Positions 46,557-58,505 of a stretch of 64,000 bases of DNA are shown in pieces. The stretch covers positions 15,645,943-15,709,942 of the forward strand of contig NC_079206.1 in NCBI RefSeq assembly GCF_026745355.1, written 5' to 3'. Position 1 is the first letter of the stretch. Every line of letters begins with the position of its first letter. Source of the stretch: Beta vulgaris subsp. vulgaris (Eukaryota > Streptophyta > Magnoliopsida > Caryophyllales > Amaranthaceae). A program made the translations under genes and the position numbers. The notes below the pieces were generated by a model, which saw only the letters and a program-made list of their open reading frames with translations, had not been told where the DNA came from and did not search any database.

Positions 46557-47479
46557 GGGTTTTTCTACAGGTGCCCCTGGGAAATTGAGTTTCTATGTTG
46601 TACCCCCTCTTTTTAAAACTTCTACATAGTACCCCCAGGTGCAATTAGTAACTATATGATGCCCCTGCCGTTATCTAGACGTTAAATGTTCCGTTAGTTT
46701 TTGAGTAAAGCACCAAACTGCCATGATAACCACCTCCAAAACCCAAAACCGTCACAACCATCATCCATAAAACACTAAACCACTCAAATCACACCTTAAA
46801 CCCCCTTGATCATACCACAACCACAATACCAATACCACAACCACCATCCCTAAATCACGATAACCACCTCCAAAACCAAAATATATCACTACAACCACCA
46901 AAATCATTTGTTGGGTTTTTGAGGGCGGTGGGGCTGGGTTTCTTTTGGGTGGTGCGGTTTCACGATGGTGGTGGGTGGTTTTCAAGGATTGATGGGCTGG
47001 ATGAGAGGGTTATGGGAGAGGTGGGCTGGATTTTTTTTGGATAGTGGGGTTTTTCGATGGTGATTGGTGGTTTTTGATGGATTTTGGTTGGACAAGAGGG
47101 TTGCTAGAGAGGTGGGTTGGGTTTCGGGTGGATGGGACCGATTTTTCAAGGTTAGGCGAGATATGAGGAGGTCATTGTGGTGGTTTGAGGGTGTTGAGTT
47201 AGGCGATAGGGTTGTCGGAGAGGTGAGCTGGGTTTTTCGGGTAGTGGGGTTGGATTTTCGGGTGGGCAAGATGTGAGGAGGTGAAATTGGTGATCTGAGA
47301 GTGTTGGTCACAGTGCGAGAGGAGGAAGAGAGAGAAAACTAATGTCTGTTGATTAGTAATCAGGAACAAGGATACTATGTGTTTACTAATTGCACGTGGG
47401 GGTACTATGTAAAACTTTTAAAAAGAGGGAGTACGCCGTAGAAAATTCAATTCCTTAGGAGCACTATGTAGAAAAACCC
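46557..47479. mobile_element. Mutator-type MITE, 923 bp
   Basis: Left GGGTTTTTCTACAGGTGCCCCTGGGAAATTGA and the reversed right GGGTTTTTCTACATAGTGCTCCTAAGGAATTGA match as long arms (given here from the shared GGGTTTTTCTACA core), including CCCTCTTTTTAAAA and CATAGTACCCCCA(G/C)GTGCAATTAGTAA. The 9-bp flanks are tctcctttt (46548-46556) and tttcctttt (47480-47488), 8 of 9 the same. The centre has repeated blocks with GGTGGTTTTCAAGG/GGTGGTTTTTGATGG. No transposase. Confidence 0.78.
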
Positions 47480-48139
47480 TTTCCTTTTCTACCACCATTA
47501 AAGGTGAAATTTGAGGTCTCAAAGGTCAAATTTGACCATGAAACTGTAGATCTAGAGTTTACATGCTTGCATTTGACCATCTAAACCCATAAGAAAAGGT
47601 ATTCATATCACTAAATATATTTAATAGAATTATCTTGAAATTAAATAAAATGATCAATTAGTGATTTAGATAAATAAATGGAGTTTGATTATCAATAAGC
47701 CACAAGAGTTATGATAATATATACTACCAATTTCTTCAGTAACTATCCAATGCAAAAAAAAAAAAAAGTTATGACACTATATTTGGTTTGTTATTTTTAA
47801 AGTGTATGCGTGCTCTAACTTCAAATATCATTAAATCTAATATACTTTTTGACCCTCCAAATTTTTTTGAATTTTATAAATATATTTAAAGTGTATTTAT
47901 AAGTATTTTTTAGTATTGAAATAATTATATTCTTGAGTATTGACTATTTCTGAGTCAATGATTATTTAATGTTGTAAATAGTCAAAGTATGTAAATTATG
48001 TTTAAGATGGACTTTAAGAGCCAACAATGAATTTAAATAAGTTTGAGTAGTATTAAAAATAAATTTAACATTAAGTTAGAGGATCCCAAACCTTTTGTAG
48101 CCTTTTCATGTTGCCATCTCTCATTAAACTAAACAAGCA

Positions 48140-50318
48140 AGCCTATTAGCCCATTGGAGTCTAATGGAAACCTATAAATACACTACTCCCTCACAAATTT
48201 TGCCTCTCATTAAACTTAGGAGACAAAGCCCTATACCCTAATTTTCTCTCTCCCATCACACGACATTCTTTCTCTTATCCTGTTTTCTCTCTCTCTCGTT
48301 TCCTCTCGGCTGCCGCTGCCGCCAGTCCCACTGCCCGACACCGCAGCCAGCCAGCCAGCCAGCGCAATGTCCTCCTCGATCGCGCTTTGTTCCTCTCTTC
48401 TTTTGGTTTATTTCCTCTCTTTTCCTTATTATTATTTATGATGTTAATTGTTTTCATGTTTTAAGTATTATTTTATTAAATTATAGTTTAAAGTTTGTAT
48501 CTTTAGCTATTTTAATATTAATTTTAGATTATATAATTAATTTGGTGAAGTAAATAAATTTCAGGTTTAATATATATGTTTAAATAAGGTCTAATCATGT
48601 AAGCATGGAATTTTAGTGTTTTTAAGAGTGAAAACTATAGTACTATATTATAGTTTATGAAAATTGAGTACTTTAATCTTTAGAACCATTTAAAAGTAAG
48701 TTTAAAAGACTTTTAAAGAAGGTATACCTTTACTGGAATTTTATTGGTGTACTTATGATGGAAATTTATTATTTGGTAGGAGGAGATTTCACCTTAAGTG
48801 AGTTCTAAGGTTGTGAAAGTGGCCTCCCGTATTGTTTACACAAGTTACGTACATGCCTATATGTTTTTAGACTAGCGTCATGTCTTAAGGTTAGGATTGA
48901 TATAGTATCATGTATAGAAAACTGTTATAGTTCATATATGGCTTATATTTAAGTAGATTTGCATGTTTTATACTGTTGTGTGAAGCATGTTGCCTATTAT
49001 GAAGTATTATATGTTTGTATAGATGATCGATGCAAGCATGTGGGTTGAGAACATTTAATTTATTAATACATATGAGGGATTAATAGATGTATTGTTTGTT
49101 GGATCGTGAAATGTATCATGTTGTTCCATTGAATTTATTTATTTACTTTATAAGGATTGTGGGCCTTGTTTAATAAAATTAGATATGTATTACCTATTGA
49201 CAAGTTGGTTGGTTGTTGATTTAAGTCAACAAATAAAGGTTGGTTGGTTGTTGATTTAAGTCAACAAATAAAGGTTGGTTGGTTATTAATCATAGTAATT
49301 AGTAATTAAATGGGGATCAATTCTGAGTAAATTGAGTAGTATTATCACAATGTTTAATCCTAAGATAAAAACCGGAGTATTTTTGTATTCATGTTATTTG
49401 TGTTGGTTGTCTTATTGTTGTGAGTCCCAACATCAAATCAAACATTAGTACTTAAAGTAAATAGCAATAAGTTTTAGACTTGTGTACGTCTGAAGTATTG
49501 GACTAGTATGAGTTAGAGTACATGGTGGTAACCCATGACTTTGCTTGGGGTCGGATTGGTCATTGTGACCTATTTTTATTTAATTATTACCTCGATATCA
49601 TTGGTCGCTGGAAGTAAGGAGTCACGCCTGTACTTCGTCTTCTAAATTGAAGACAAGGTTTGGTTGGACAACTCTATCCACTAACTATTCAAATTTATTA
49701 ATAAAATAATCTATTGGTTTTGTTGAGTCAAGTTTAGTCTAGTGAGTTTGATATTTTATTGTGTTATTATTTATCCATGATTGAATGCTTATTAGTACCA
49801 TGTTATGTTATGTGTTTTTATTTGTTTTGTAATTACTCAAATTTGTTGATTACGTGCTTTTTCGTGTGTCGACCATGGTTGTGCCTTATTAATACTATAA
49901 TGACTTTATCTGGTGAACAATCTTCCAAGATCAATATAGCATCGACCATTACAGATTTGAAGATGATTCATCCATTGGAATTTTGGGAGAGAGTTCAAAG
50001 AGATAGTGTTTTGGCCTTTTTTAATACTCTTTATACTTTTGGTTAATTATGTTTAATTGGTTTACCTTTTATGTTTGGTTTTACTTTGGTTTGATTTTGG
50101 AGTTGACTTTATGGTTGACTTAGTTTGAGAACACTATGGTTCTTAGACATTAAAATATCTTTTAGGTTTAATTAATTATTTCAAATACTTTATTTATTTT
50201 CGCTGCAAAATTCGGAGTAAGCTTATACGTTTTCATACAGGCGATAATATCTTGGTGATTCTCTATGTTTTGTGGGAAAAAAATATTTTATTAAATAGAG
50301 AATTTTCGAGGTGTTACA
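48140..50318 (+). mobile_element. LTR (solo or truncated), 3' end clear, 5' end not resolved
   Basis: The 3' end TTTTCGCTGCAAAATTCGG...AATTTTCGAGGTGTTACA resembles the end of the LTRs at 28-36 kb (CCGCTGCAAGTATG...AATTTTCGGGGCGTTACA). Near 48170 stands CCTATAAATACA, a TATA box, followed by a CT-rich leader with GCCGCTGCCGCC, as in LTR promoters. No matching TG start or target duplication was found, so the left border is an estimate. Confidence 0.55.
49205..49290. repeat. 35-bp tandem repeat
   Basis: Units start at 49205, 49240 and 49275 with TTGGTTGGTTGTTGATTTAA and continue GTCAACAAATAAAGG; the third is partial. TTGTTGATTTAAGTCAACAA is itself a near-palindrome. Confidence 0.9.
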
Positions 50319-50319
50319 C

Positions 50320-50413
50320 TTTCTCCATTATGAAATAAATGAAATTAAACGCATCTCTCACAAAACTCTCCCATAAAAGAGATAAGGGTTTCATTTATTT
50401 CAGAATGGAGAAA
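50320..50413. mobile_element. Small palindromic MITE
   Basis: TTTCTCCATTATGAAATAAATG at the left is matched by CATTTATTTCAGAATGGAGAAA at the right, written here as cores TTTCTCCATT and AATGGAGAAA with the ATAAATGAAA/TTTCATTTAT arms. It directly follows the LTR end at 50318. Confidence 0.5.
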
Positions 50414-50693
50414 ATATTTTCTTTTTATTTTTTCTTAAATGATACTTTACTTTAATAATTCATGCGTTGGTTTTAAATGAAACGTAGGGCGTTGGTACAT
50501 GAATTTAGGAGAGGAGAGGGACAAAGAGAAAAAAAGAGAGGGACCCATGTGATGAGGAGAGAGCGAGATAGAAAGAAGTGAATGTACTAAATAAAGTAAT
50601 ATTTCATTTATTTTGAAACTGGCAAAAATGGTAAGTGTTTCATTTGAACGGAATAAAAAAGCGTCGAGATTTTGTGATTTTTTTCTATCATCC

Positions 50694-51103
<410 letters not shown>

Positions 51104-51488
51104 TATCATCCATATAATAATATAGAAATTAAAATGGCAATGAACCTAGAATTAAATAAATTAATATTGATTATGACATTATATAAAAATGTAATTAATA
51201 CAATAATATAATAAAAACCCATACTTTTATTTAATATCCTGACAAAAATAGTTGTCCAATAGTACATAAGTATATCTACTATGGCAAGAAAAACAAAAAA
51301 AATCCAACCTAAAGCCCCCCAAAAGCAAACTAATTAAAATCTAATTTAAAGCTCAAGTACTAAAATCCGAACATATATTTGTCCAAACCATAAACATAAT
51401 ATAAATTCAAAATGTATATACTAATTAAAGGCAAGATAAACAAAAGTAAATCCAAACTAAAGCCCTAAAAAGCTAATAATTAAGATTT

Positions 51489-52548
51489 AATTTGAAGCGC
51501 AAGCATCGCTTCATTCTTTTGTTGTGCCTTCATCAATCTCGACGACCTTCAAAAAAATAACAAAATGTAATTAATAAGTAGATATAAAAATATATCATTT
51601 GAATTCAAATATCGTGCTCAAGAAAAGAAGGCAATTAATACACTAGATAAATTGGTAAGAGGAGCAATTGAAGGAAAACAATTATGTATCACAAGTCATA
51701 ACTATATCTATATAATTTTGCATGTGGAGGTGGGAATTTTCAGATACAGTTATAAATGGGCTTATACCTACTGTACATGCTGTCATATATTATTTGTTAC
51801 CTTGTGCTTTTAGCTTTTCATTTTCCTTCTCAAGTACATCGATTTTCTTGTTCTGAACAGATACTTCTTTCTCATTTGCCACTACCACGGTTCTCTTTCG
51901 AACTTTTCCATCCCTTTAATTGTTCAACACACCATACACTCCGTAAATATCTCCTTTCGAACTATAAGTCCATAGCCTACAGGAAGTTTGGAATCTCACC
52001 ATCATACATGGTCTATTCAAAGGCTTCATCTTCAATTTCTTTTTGAGACTTGGAAGGGGATGCAAGCCTCAACGATTCAGCCTTAGCCTTTGTGTCATCC
52101 TACACAAAAAGTTAGTATAAGAAAATGTAAGAAATATCATTTTAGATTGAATAAAAGCTTTAAAAGTCAGTTCAATATGGACTTATACCACAAAATCTTT
52201 AGTGACAGTGCCTAGAAGAAAGCTTACATCCTTTCCTCCATGAGTTTTTATCCAAAGAGCTAATAAGCTCATTTTTTCTCCATGGTCATCGTCCTATGAG
52301 TAGTATTGTAAAAAGAATCAAAATATAATGTTTAGCATTCATATATCGATATAATTAAGTAAAATTAGAGGCTTAATTCATCCGATCGAAATGAATACAA
52401 AATCATATATGTTTATGATTCATACATAATCAGCTTGTTTATTCGCAAAGCTACTAGAACCACGTCTGTGGAATTGATTTTGGTTCGCCCGTTGAGCACC
52501 GGTTTCATGAGTCACATGGTTGTGAATACCAACTAAAGACATACTCAT
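51489..52548 (-). pseudogene. Plant transposase (Ptta/En/Spm-type) C-terminal remnant
   Basis: Three exons join in phase: 52426-52548 (ends GAQRANQNQFHRRGSSSFANK), 52189-52293 (LLALWIKTHGGKDVSF, VTKDFV) and from 52099 (DDTKAKAESLRLASPSK), where an in-frame TAG follows EAFE at about 52014. A lysine-rich coiled-coil piece (VQNKKIDVLEKENEKLKAQ, about 51800-51860) and KAQQKNEAMLALQIKS before TAA (about 51490) complete the usual C-terminal layout of this domain family. The N-terminal part is missing. The family call is from recalled motif order and is moderately sure. Confidence 0.55.
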
Positions 52549-53681
52549 AACTCGAGAAGAACCAGGGAATTATCATTCTGTTTACAAAACAAGCATGTTC
52601 ATTGAACTCCCCGACCCCTGTGTCAGTTTTGTTGTGAAGGAAAGATTTACAAGAAATGTACAAATGCAAAACTCAATTCAGATTCTCTGATTATAACAAA
52701 CCCTTAAGGAACCACCCCCCCCCCCCCCCCCCGCGCAAAAGAAAAAGTAAAGCAGGTGTACATGATGGGATACTATGTTAACGAATAATAAGCACAATCC
52801 AGATGAAATTTAACTATTGAATTGAATTGAATTGAATTGATCATCATTAATGTAGCCAATAAATTGAAAACATTGCCAATTTGTCACGTAATAATAAGAA
52901 GCATACCCTTAATTATTTAAAAGTACTAACCTTTTTATTTAAAAGCCCTGAATTTCCTTAATCAAAGTGTTCAATTCCGTCAGCCCTAATTGATGGAAGG
53001 TTGAGGTCAAAGAATTCAGAGATGATTTTATGAATTCAGATTGAAATCATACAAATTCAAGAAAAAAATACGATAATTCGCAACAAACCTAGATTTCGGT
53101 TGCTTCGCAACAATCCTTAGCCTACTGAAGACGATTATTCGCAACAATGCTTGGCCTACTGAAGACGATTATTGAAATCTCATAGATCGGTTGCAAATTG
53201 ATCGTTTTCGCGCAGCTTGCAATTGCTTCAAGACTGAGAGGTAGGAGATAAAGAATTCAATGGAAAGTCGAAGATGCAGAAGAAAAAAAGGACAAGGATT
53301 ACAGAGATAGACGACAAGATTACCCGATGAATTCACACGCCGACGAGTGAATTGAGAAGAATCCAGCGCTTATAGGTTTTGATCATATTAGACGTGGATC
53401 GAGTGGGGAGTTATTAGCAATGATGATGTGCAGTTTTAGTGGGATTATTTGATTTTCTCCTCCAAAATTTTAAGCGCGAGTTTGCATTCTCCTTTCCATG
53501 TGTTTAATGAAAATTGAATTCCACGTGCTGCACACGGGATTTCCGGACACAAAAATGCGTTATCAAACTAGTCGACACTTTAAAGCGTTGATGTGAGGCG
53601 AAAACTTTATAACCCACCCAACACCTATACTGGGGCGTCAAGCAATAAGCGTCCAAAAAGTAAGGTTTTCTAGTAGTAGTG
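51489..53681 (-). mobile_element. CACTA (En/Spm) element remnant
   Basis: At the right end the minus strand begins CACTACTACTAGAAAACC (from 53681), a CACTA terminal repeat, followed by several hundred bases of subterminal sequence. Further in lies a decayed En/Spm-type ORF (52548 down to about 51489). The other terminus was not found; the remnant stops near the microsatellite at 51103. Confidence 0.65.
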
Positions 53682-54053
53682 TGAAGAGAACACACCCTTA
53701 ACAAATGAATCCAATATTAGAGCTAATGTACAAGATAAGGTAGATATATTTTGGTTTAACAAAAGTTGATTCAGGATAAATGATGTATATGAGATTTGAT
53801 CCCAAATCTTGAGCACCATGCCATCTTCCAAAACTTAAACAATTAAATTGAACTAGTTGGCATCTTTACTAATATGCAAAAGAGGAGTCCACTCATGGTA
53901 ATGCTCATGGTACACCCAGGTATTTTCGTAATTAATTGAAACTCTAAGGACACGCTGGTAATTTTGGGTAATATTTGTTATTTCACCTTCTTCCTTCCAA
54001 CGCTTAGAAACAGAAAATTTCAGAGGAAACAACCCAACCTTCTACCTTCATTC

Positions 54054-57000
54054 ATGGCGGATTTCGGTCAATCAGAGTTGCAAAGTTTTTTATTAAGAGC
54101 AATGAACTATATTAACAATGATTCAGAAGCAAATTTCGGTCATTTTTGCAAATCAACAATGGCGGATTCAACTCATTCGTGCGAATCATTAATGGCGGAA
54201 TCAATTCAAACATGCGAATCAACAACAGAATTGCAAATTTCTTCATTCAGTGAAATGCTTACTGTTGGCATGCAATCAGAAACTAATTCAGGTAAATTTT
54301 TGCCCTAAATTTATCTAATTAGTAATGCAATTTTTTAATTTTGCCCTAAATATTTTTTGATTATTAATAGGCATGTTAATAATTACCCATCTTGCTCATT
54401 TAATTCACAAATAAGTATTTAATTTGAACAATGTCGAAATAGAATCAGCATTAATGTTAATCCTCATTGATTGAAAAACAAATTTTTTTGTTCATTTAAT
54501 ACCTATTCCCAGGTTACTGCCCATTAATTGCAGCAAAAAATTGATTGTTCATTTAATAGCAGTTGATTATTTACGAGTACAATTTTAAACCACAATGAGC
54601 ATAAATTTAATGCTTATTAATCCAAAACCCGAAATTTTTTGTTCATTTCATACAACAATGAGCAAAAATTTACTGCTCATACCAATTGCTTAGACTCTTT
54701 GAATGTAGAATAAGCATGCTCATTATCATTCTTTGTTATATCATTATTTGCTCATTAATAACATAATGAATATTGATCATGAACATTGAATTGCTCATGA
54801 AAAACATAACAACAACTACTCATTTAAAAACTATACATTGTTTTATCATTTTAAAAATGTGCAGAAATATATTGTTCAAGTATGCTTTGCTCAAGTATAG
54901 TTGTTTTCTCATTGTGCTAAACTTTTCACAAAATTTCCTGCTCATTAGGCTGTTTTACTTGCGTTTCTTTTGCGTAGTTGACCCACCAAATGAAGATGAC
55001 ACTATTTGTTTACAAGAATCACAAGAATTTGAGCTATTGAGTAAAATTGTGAATACAGAGAAAAAGGCATATGAGCTCTATAATGAGTATGCTTTTAGAA
55101 TTGGTTTTGGTGTTCGTGTTTCAAAGTTAAGAAAGCGACAAAATGGAGTAATAAAGGGTAGAGAATTCTGCTGCAATAAAGAAGGAAAAAAGCAAGAAAA
55201 ATCTGATAAACAATATACAAAGCTTGACAGAAGAACTGGATGCAAGGCAATGGTTTATTTTGAGATAGATAAGAACAATCAATATGTTGTTGTACGACAT
55301 AAAATGGAGCACAACCACACATTCTGTCCACGTGGCTTAGTGCATCACGTAAGATCTCAACGGAGTATAACGCAAGCTGAAGTGAACTATCTAGCTCACT
55401 TGAGGAGTAAAGGTGTAGGTGTAGCAAATGGGTACCGTTGTTTAAAGGCTGAAACAGGAAGCTCTCCTGCCCTTGGCTTTAACTTGCAAGACGCATATCA
55501 AGCCGTTTTAAATGAAAACAAAAAAAACTTTGATGGAAGTGATGCAAACACCTTGATAAATTATTTCAAGCAAAGAAAAGCAAATGAGGATGATTTCTAT
55601 TATGATTATGAGATTGACACAGATAGGTCACTATGTAGCTTTTTTTGGAGGGATAAGACAATGAAAGCAGATTACATAGCCTTTGGTGATCTACTAGTAT
55701 TTGACACAACATATAATACCAACAAGTATGGTCTTGTATGTGCTCCATTAGTTGGAATGAATTACCACACTCATAATTGCATGTTTGGATGTGGATTCCT
55801 CCTAAATGAGAGAATATCTTCTTTTGTATGGTTATTCACAACATTCTTGAAATCCATGGATAACATCCATCCAAAAACAGTCATGACAGATCAAGCTCTT
55901 GCAATGGCTTCAGCTATTTCTAGTACTTTCCCGGATGCAAAACATAGACTGTGTACATGGCATATAGGGGAAAATTCAAAGAAACACATCAGGCATTTAA
56001 GGGATATACCTGAATTCTTGGATGAGTACAAAATTATCATGAAGAAATGTCACACAGAAGAAGAATTCAACTACCATTGGAACAAGTAAGACTTCTACTT
56101 TTTGTAAATATTTTTCATTTGTATTATGTGTTGATCATGTACAGAACACTGCCATAATATGAATATCCATATGTGGATAAAAACACTTGTGCATTCTGCC
56201 CAATGAGTTCTACAAATTTCTTCAAAATGAGCATATATTCTGCCCAAGTTTGCTCAACATAAACTAATACGCATATATTCTGCCAAATTGTTGTATACAT
56301 GGCAGGATGGTAACACAACATAATTGTGCAAACAATCCATGGCTCTTACAAATTTATAGTATAAAGGACAAATGGTGTCGTTGCTTTGGCAAAGACAAAT
56401 TTTCCGGAGGTGTATTGTCTTCCCAAAGGAGTGAATCTACAAATCATTCCTTGTCAAGAAGACTAAACAAAAGCACATGTTTGTGTGACTTTTACAACGC
56501 ATTTTGTGAAGTCATCGGTGAATGGAGAAGCAATGAGGAAAAGATAATGAAAGATGTTGGGAAGGTTATCCACAAATTGTTGTGCCCTATGTGAGTATTC
56601 TACACTATGCCTCTAGACATTATACTATTGAAGCCTATAAGGTTTTTCAAAAAGAATTCACAAAGGGAATGTCTTTTAGACACGAATTGCTATCACAAGA
56701 TAATAATATCCTGATATTTCTAGTTCGGAAATCAAAAGAGGATATTTTTGGACATGTTGTGACTTACGATGAAATCAACAACAATGTTTGTTGCACTTGT
56801 AAAAGGTTTGAGGAAAAGGGCTTCTTATGTAGGCATATACTAAGGATTTATCATATGTACTCTGTTGAAACACTACCAACTGTCTTCATGTTGAACCGTT
56901 GGACAAGGAACTGCAAAACCAACAGATAAAGAAGCACCTTTGGTCAAAAAATTGGTGCTACAACAGGAGCAGTTTGGAGACTCCAAATGCCAAGAAAAGT

Positions 57001-57364
57001 TTCACAATTTTTATGTGCTAGTGATGAAAATTACCAATCTAGAGAAATCTGCAATGAGATGTTCGATAATGCAAGATTCGAGGTTGAAAAGCTGATTGGG
57101 AACATATACTTTTCAGATGAAGAAGAGCAAGAACTAACTTTACAAGATGAAGATATGATAGCCAACCCAAAAGGAAGAAGGGAGAAATACACAAGCAATG
57201 AAAGAGCCAAAAGCATTCTTGAAATTAAAACCACAACAGCTAGAAAGAGGAAGCAAACAACAAATAACAAAACAAATCAAAACAAGAAGCAAACAGAAGA
57301 TGAAGACATCAATGGTGAACTCGGAATATTGCCATATTTTCCTGTAGATAACATAAACATCTAA
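54054..57364 (+). pseudogene. FAR1/FRS-type MULE transposase, nearly intact
   Basis: Exons 54054-54291, 54978-56085 and from 56306 join in phase. Domains: FAR1 DNA-binding region (about residues 107-195, Zn ligands in the REFCC..GCKA..HNH pattern), MULE transposase with catalytic Asp322 (FDTTYNTNKY), Asp384 (VMTDQ) and Glu492 (SQRSEST), then a SWIM zinc finger (CCTCKRFEEKGFLCRH). All three acidic residues are present. Two lesions: a one-base loss near 56560-56570 (after KDVGK the frame moves) and an in-frame TAA at 56927-56929, after which the same frame stays open to 57364. The C-terminus is rich in Lys/Arg. It would cut and move the element if restored in evolution; as it stands it is probably inactive. 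Start chosen at the first ATG, whose exon 1 phase fits exon 2 exactly. Confidence 0.88.
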
Positions 57365-58505
57365 TACCTTATTTGATTTTTTGTTATTCTTTTTGGAATT
57401 TACTTGTTATGTTTAGGAATTTGATAAATTAATCTTACAGTGATTCAAAATATGTAAATGAACATGAAGAATTTTGCTCAATTGTTGCTTTGAATAAATC
57501 CTTGTCACTTACTTGTTGCAAAATTGATTCTCCAAAATTACTGTTCATTAGCATAAAATGAACAAATTTATATGTTCATTTGTCAAAATGTGCATTGTTA
57601 TTTGATGATTTGATCATTATCTTTTTTAAATGTTTGCTCATTATCTTAAAATGAGCATATTTTATTTTGCTCATATGTGCACAAAAATATTATTCTTTGC
57701 TCAGATATAACAATTAAAGAAATTAAATTGAAATGAACAATATTTTAAGTTCATTTTGGAAAAATGTTCATTAGCATAAAATGAACAAATTTATATGTTC
57801 ATTTGTCAAAATGTACATTGTTATTTGATGATTTGATCATTATCTTTTTTAAATGTTTGCTCATTATCTTAAAATGAGCATATTTTATTTTGCTCATATG
57901 TGCACAAAAATATTATTCTTTGCTCAGATATAACAACTAAAGAAATTAAATTAAAATGAACAATATTTTAAGTTCATTTTGGAAAAATGAGCATTAATAT
58001 GTTGCACATTTGTAGAATATATGCTTTAATTGAGAAAAGAGCATATTAGATTTTGCTCATATGTACAAAAGATATAATTGTTTGCTCAAATAATAATAAC
58101 TTAAGAAATTATATCAAAATGAACTATATTTTAAGTTCATTTGCAAAAATGAGCATTAGTGTATTGCACATTTATAAATTATATCCTTTAATTGAGAGAA
58201 GAGCATATTATATTTTGCTCATATGTCAAACATAATATATCTCAATTGAATATTTAGACAATTAGTTAATGAAAATGATAAGAATACTAATACCATTAGA
58301 CACAAATGATAAGAAAACTAACAACATTATACTAAAATGAGCAAAATAGTATATTGTATAAGTTCAAAAATATATGCTCAAGCAAATATTTTCTTACAAC
58401 ACACACATAAAATGTATTCAAAACATTAGTACTAAGTAACTACAAAAACCAACTATATTCATTCATCCATAATAAGCAATAAAAGCCAAAAAACTATTGA
58501 GCTAC
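57365..58505. repeat. ATGAGCA/TGCTCAT-rich spacer with 223-bp tandem duplication
   Basis: Between the two convergent genes the sequence is built from many copies of AATGAGCA, TGCTCATT, AAATGAAC and GTTCATTT. A block starting TGTTCATTAGCATAAAATG at 57542 is repeated from 57765 (period 223), nearly base for base; two further, more diverged copies follow to about 58235. The same short motifs recur in the intron at 54300-54970 and at 62390-62900. Confidence 0.88.

Noticed and set aside
46336..47311. Several frames of 70-109 codons on both strands
   Set aside because: They follow repetitive GGTGG/CCACC blocks in and next to a MITE; no coding evidence.
47500..48140. Left border of the LTR that ends at 50318
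   Set aside because: I looked for a TG start with ctttc before it and for TGTAACAC-type tips; none is convincing.
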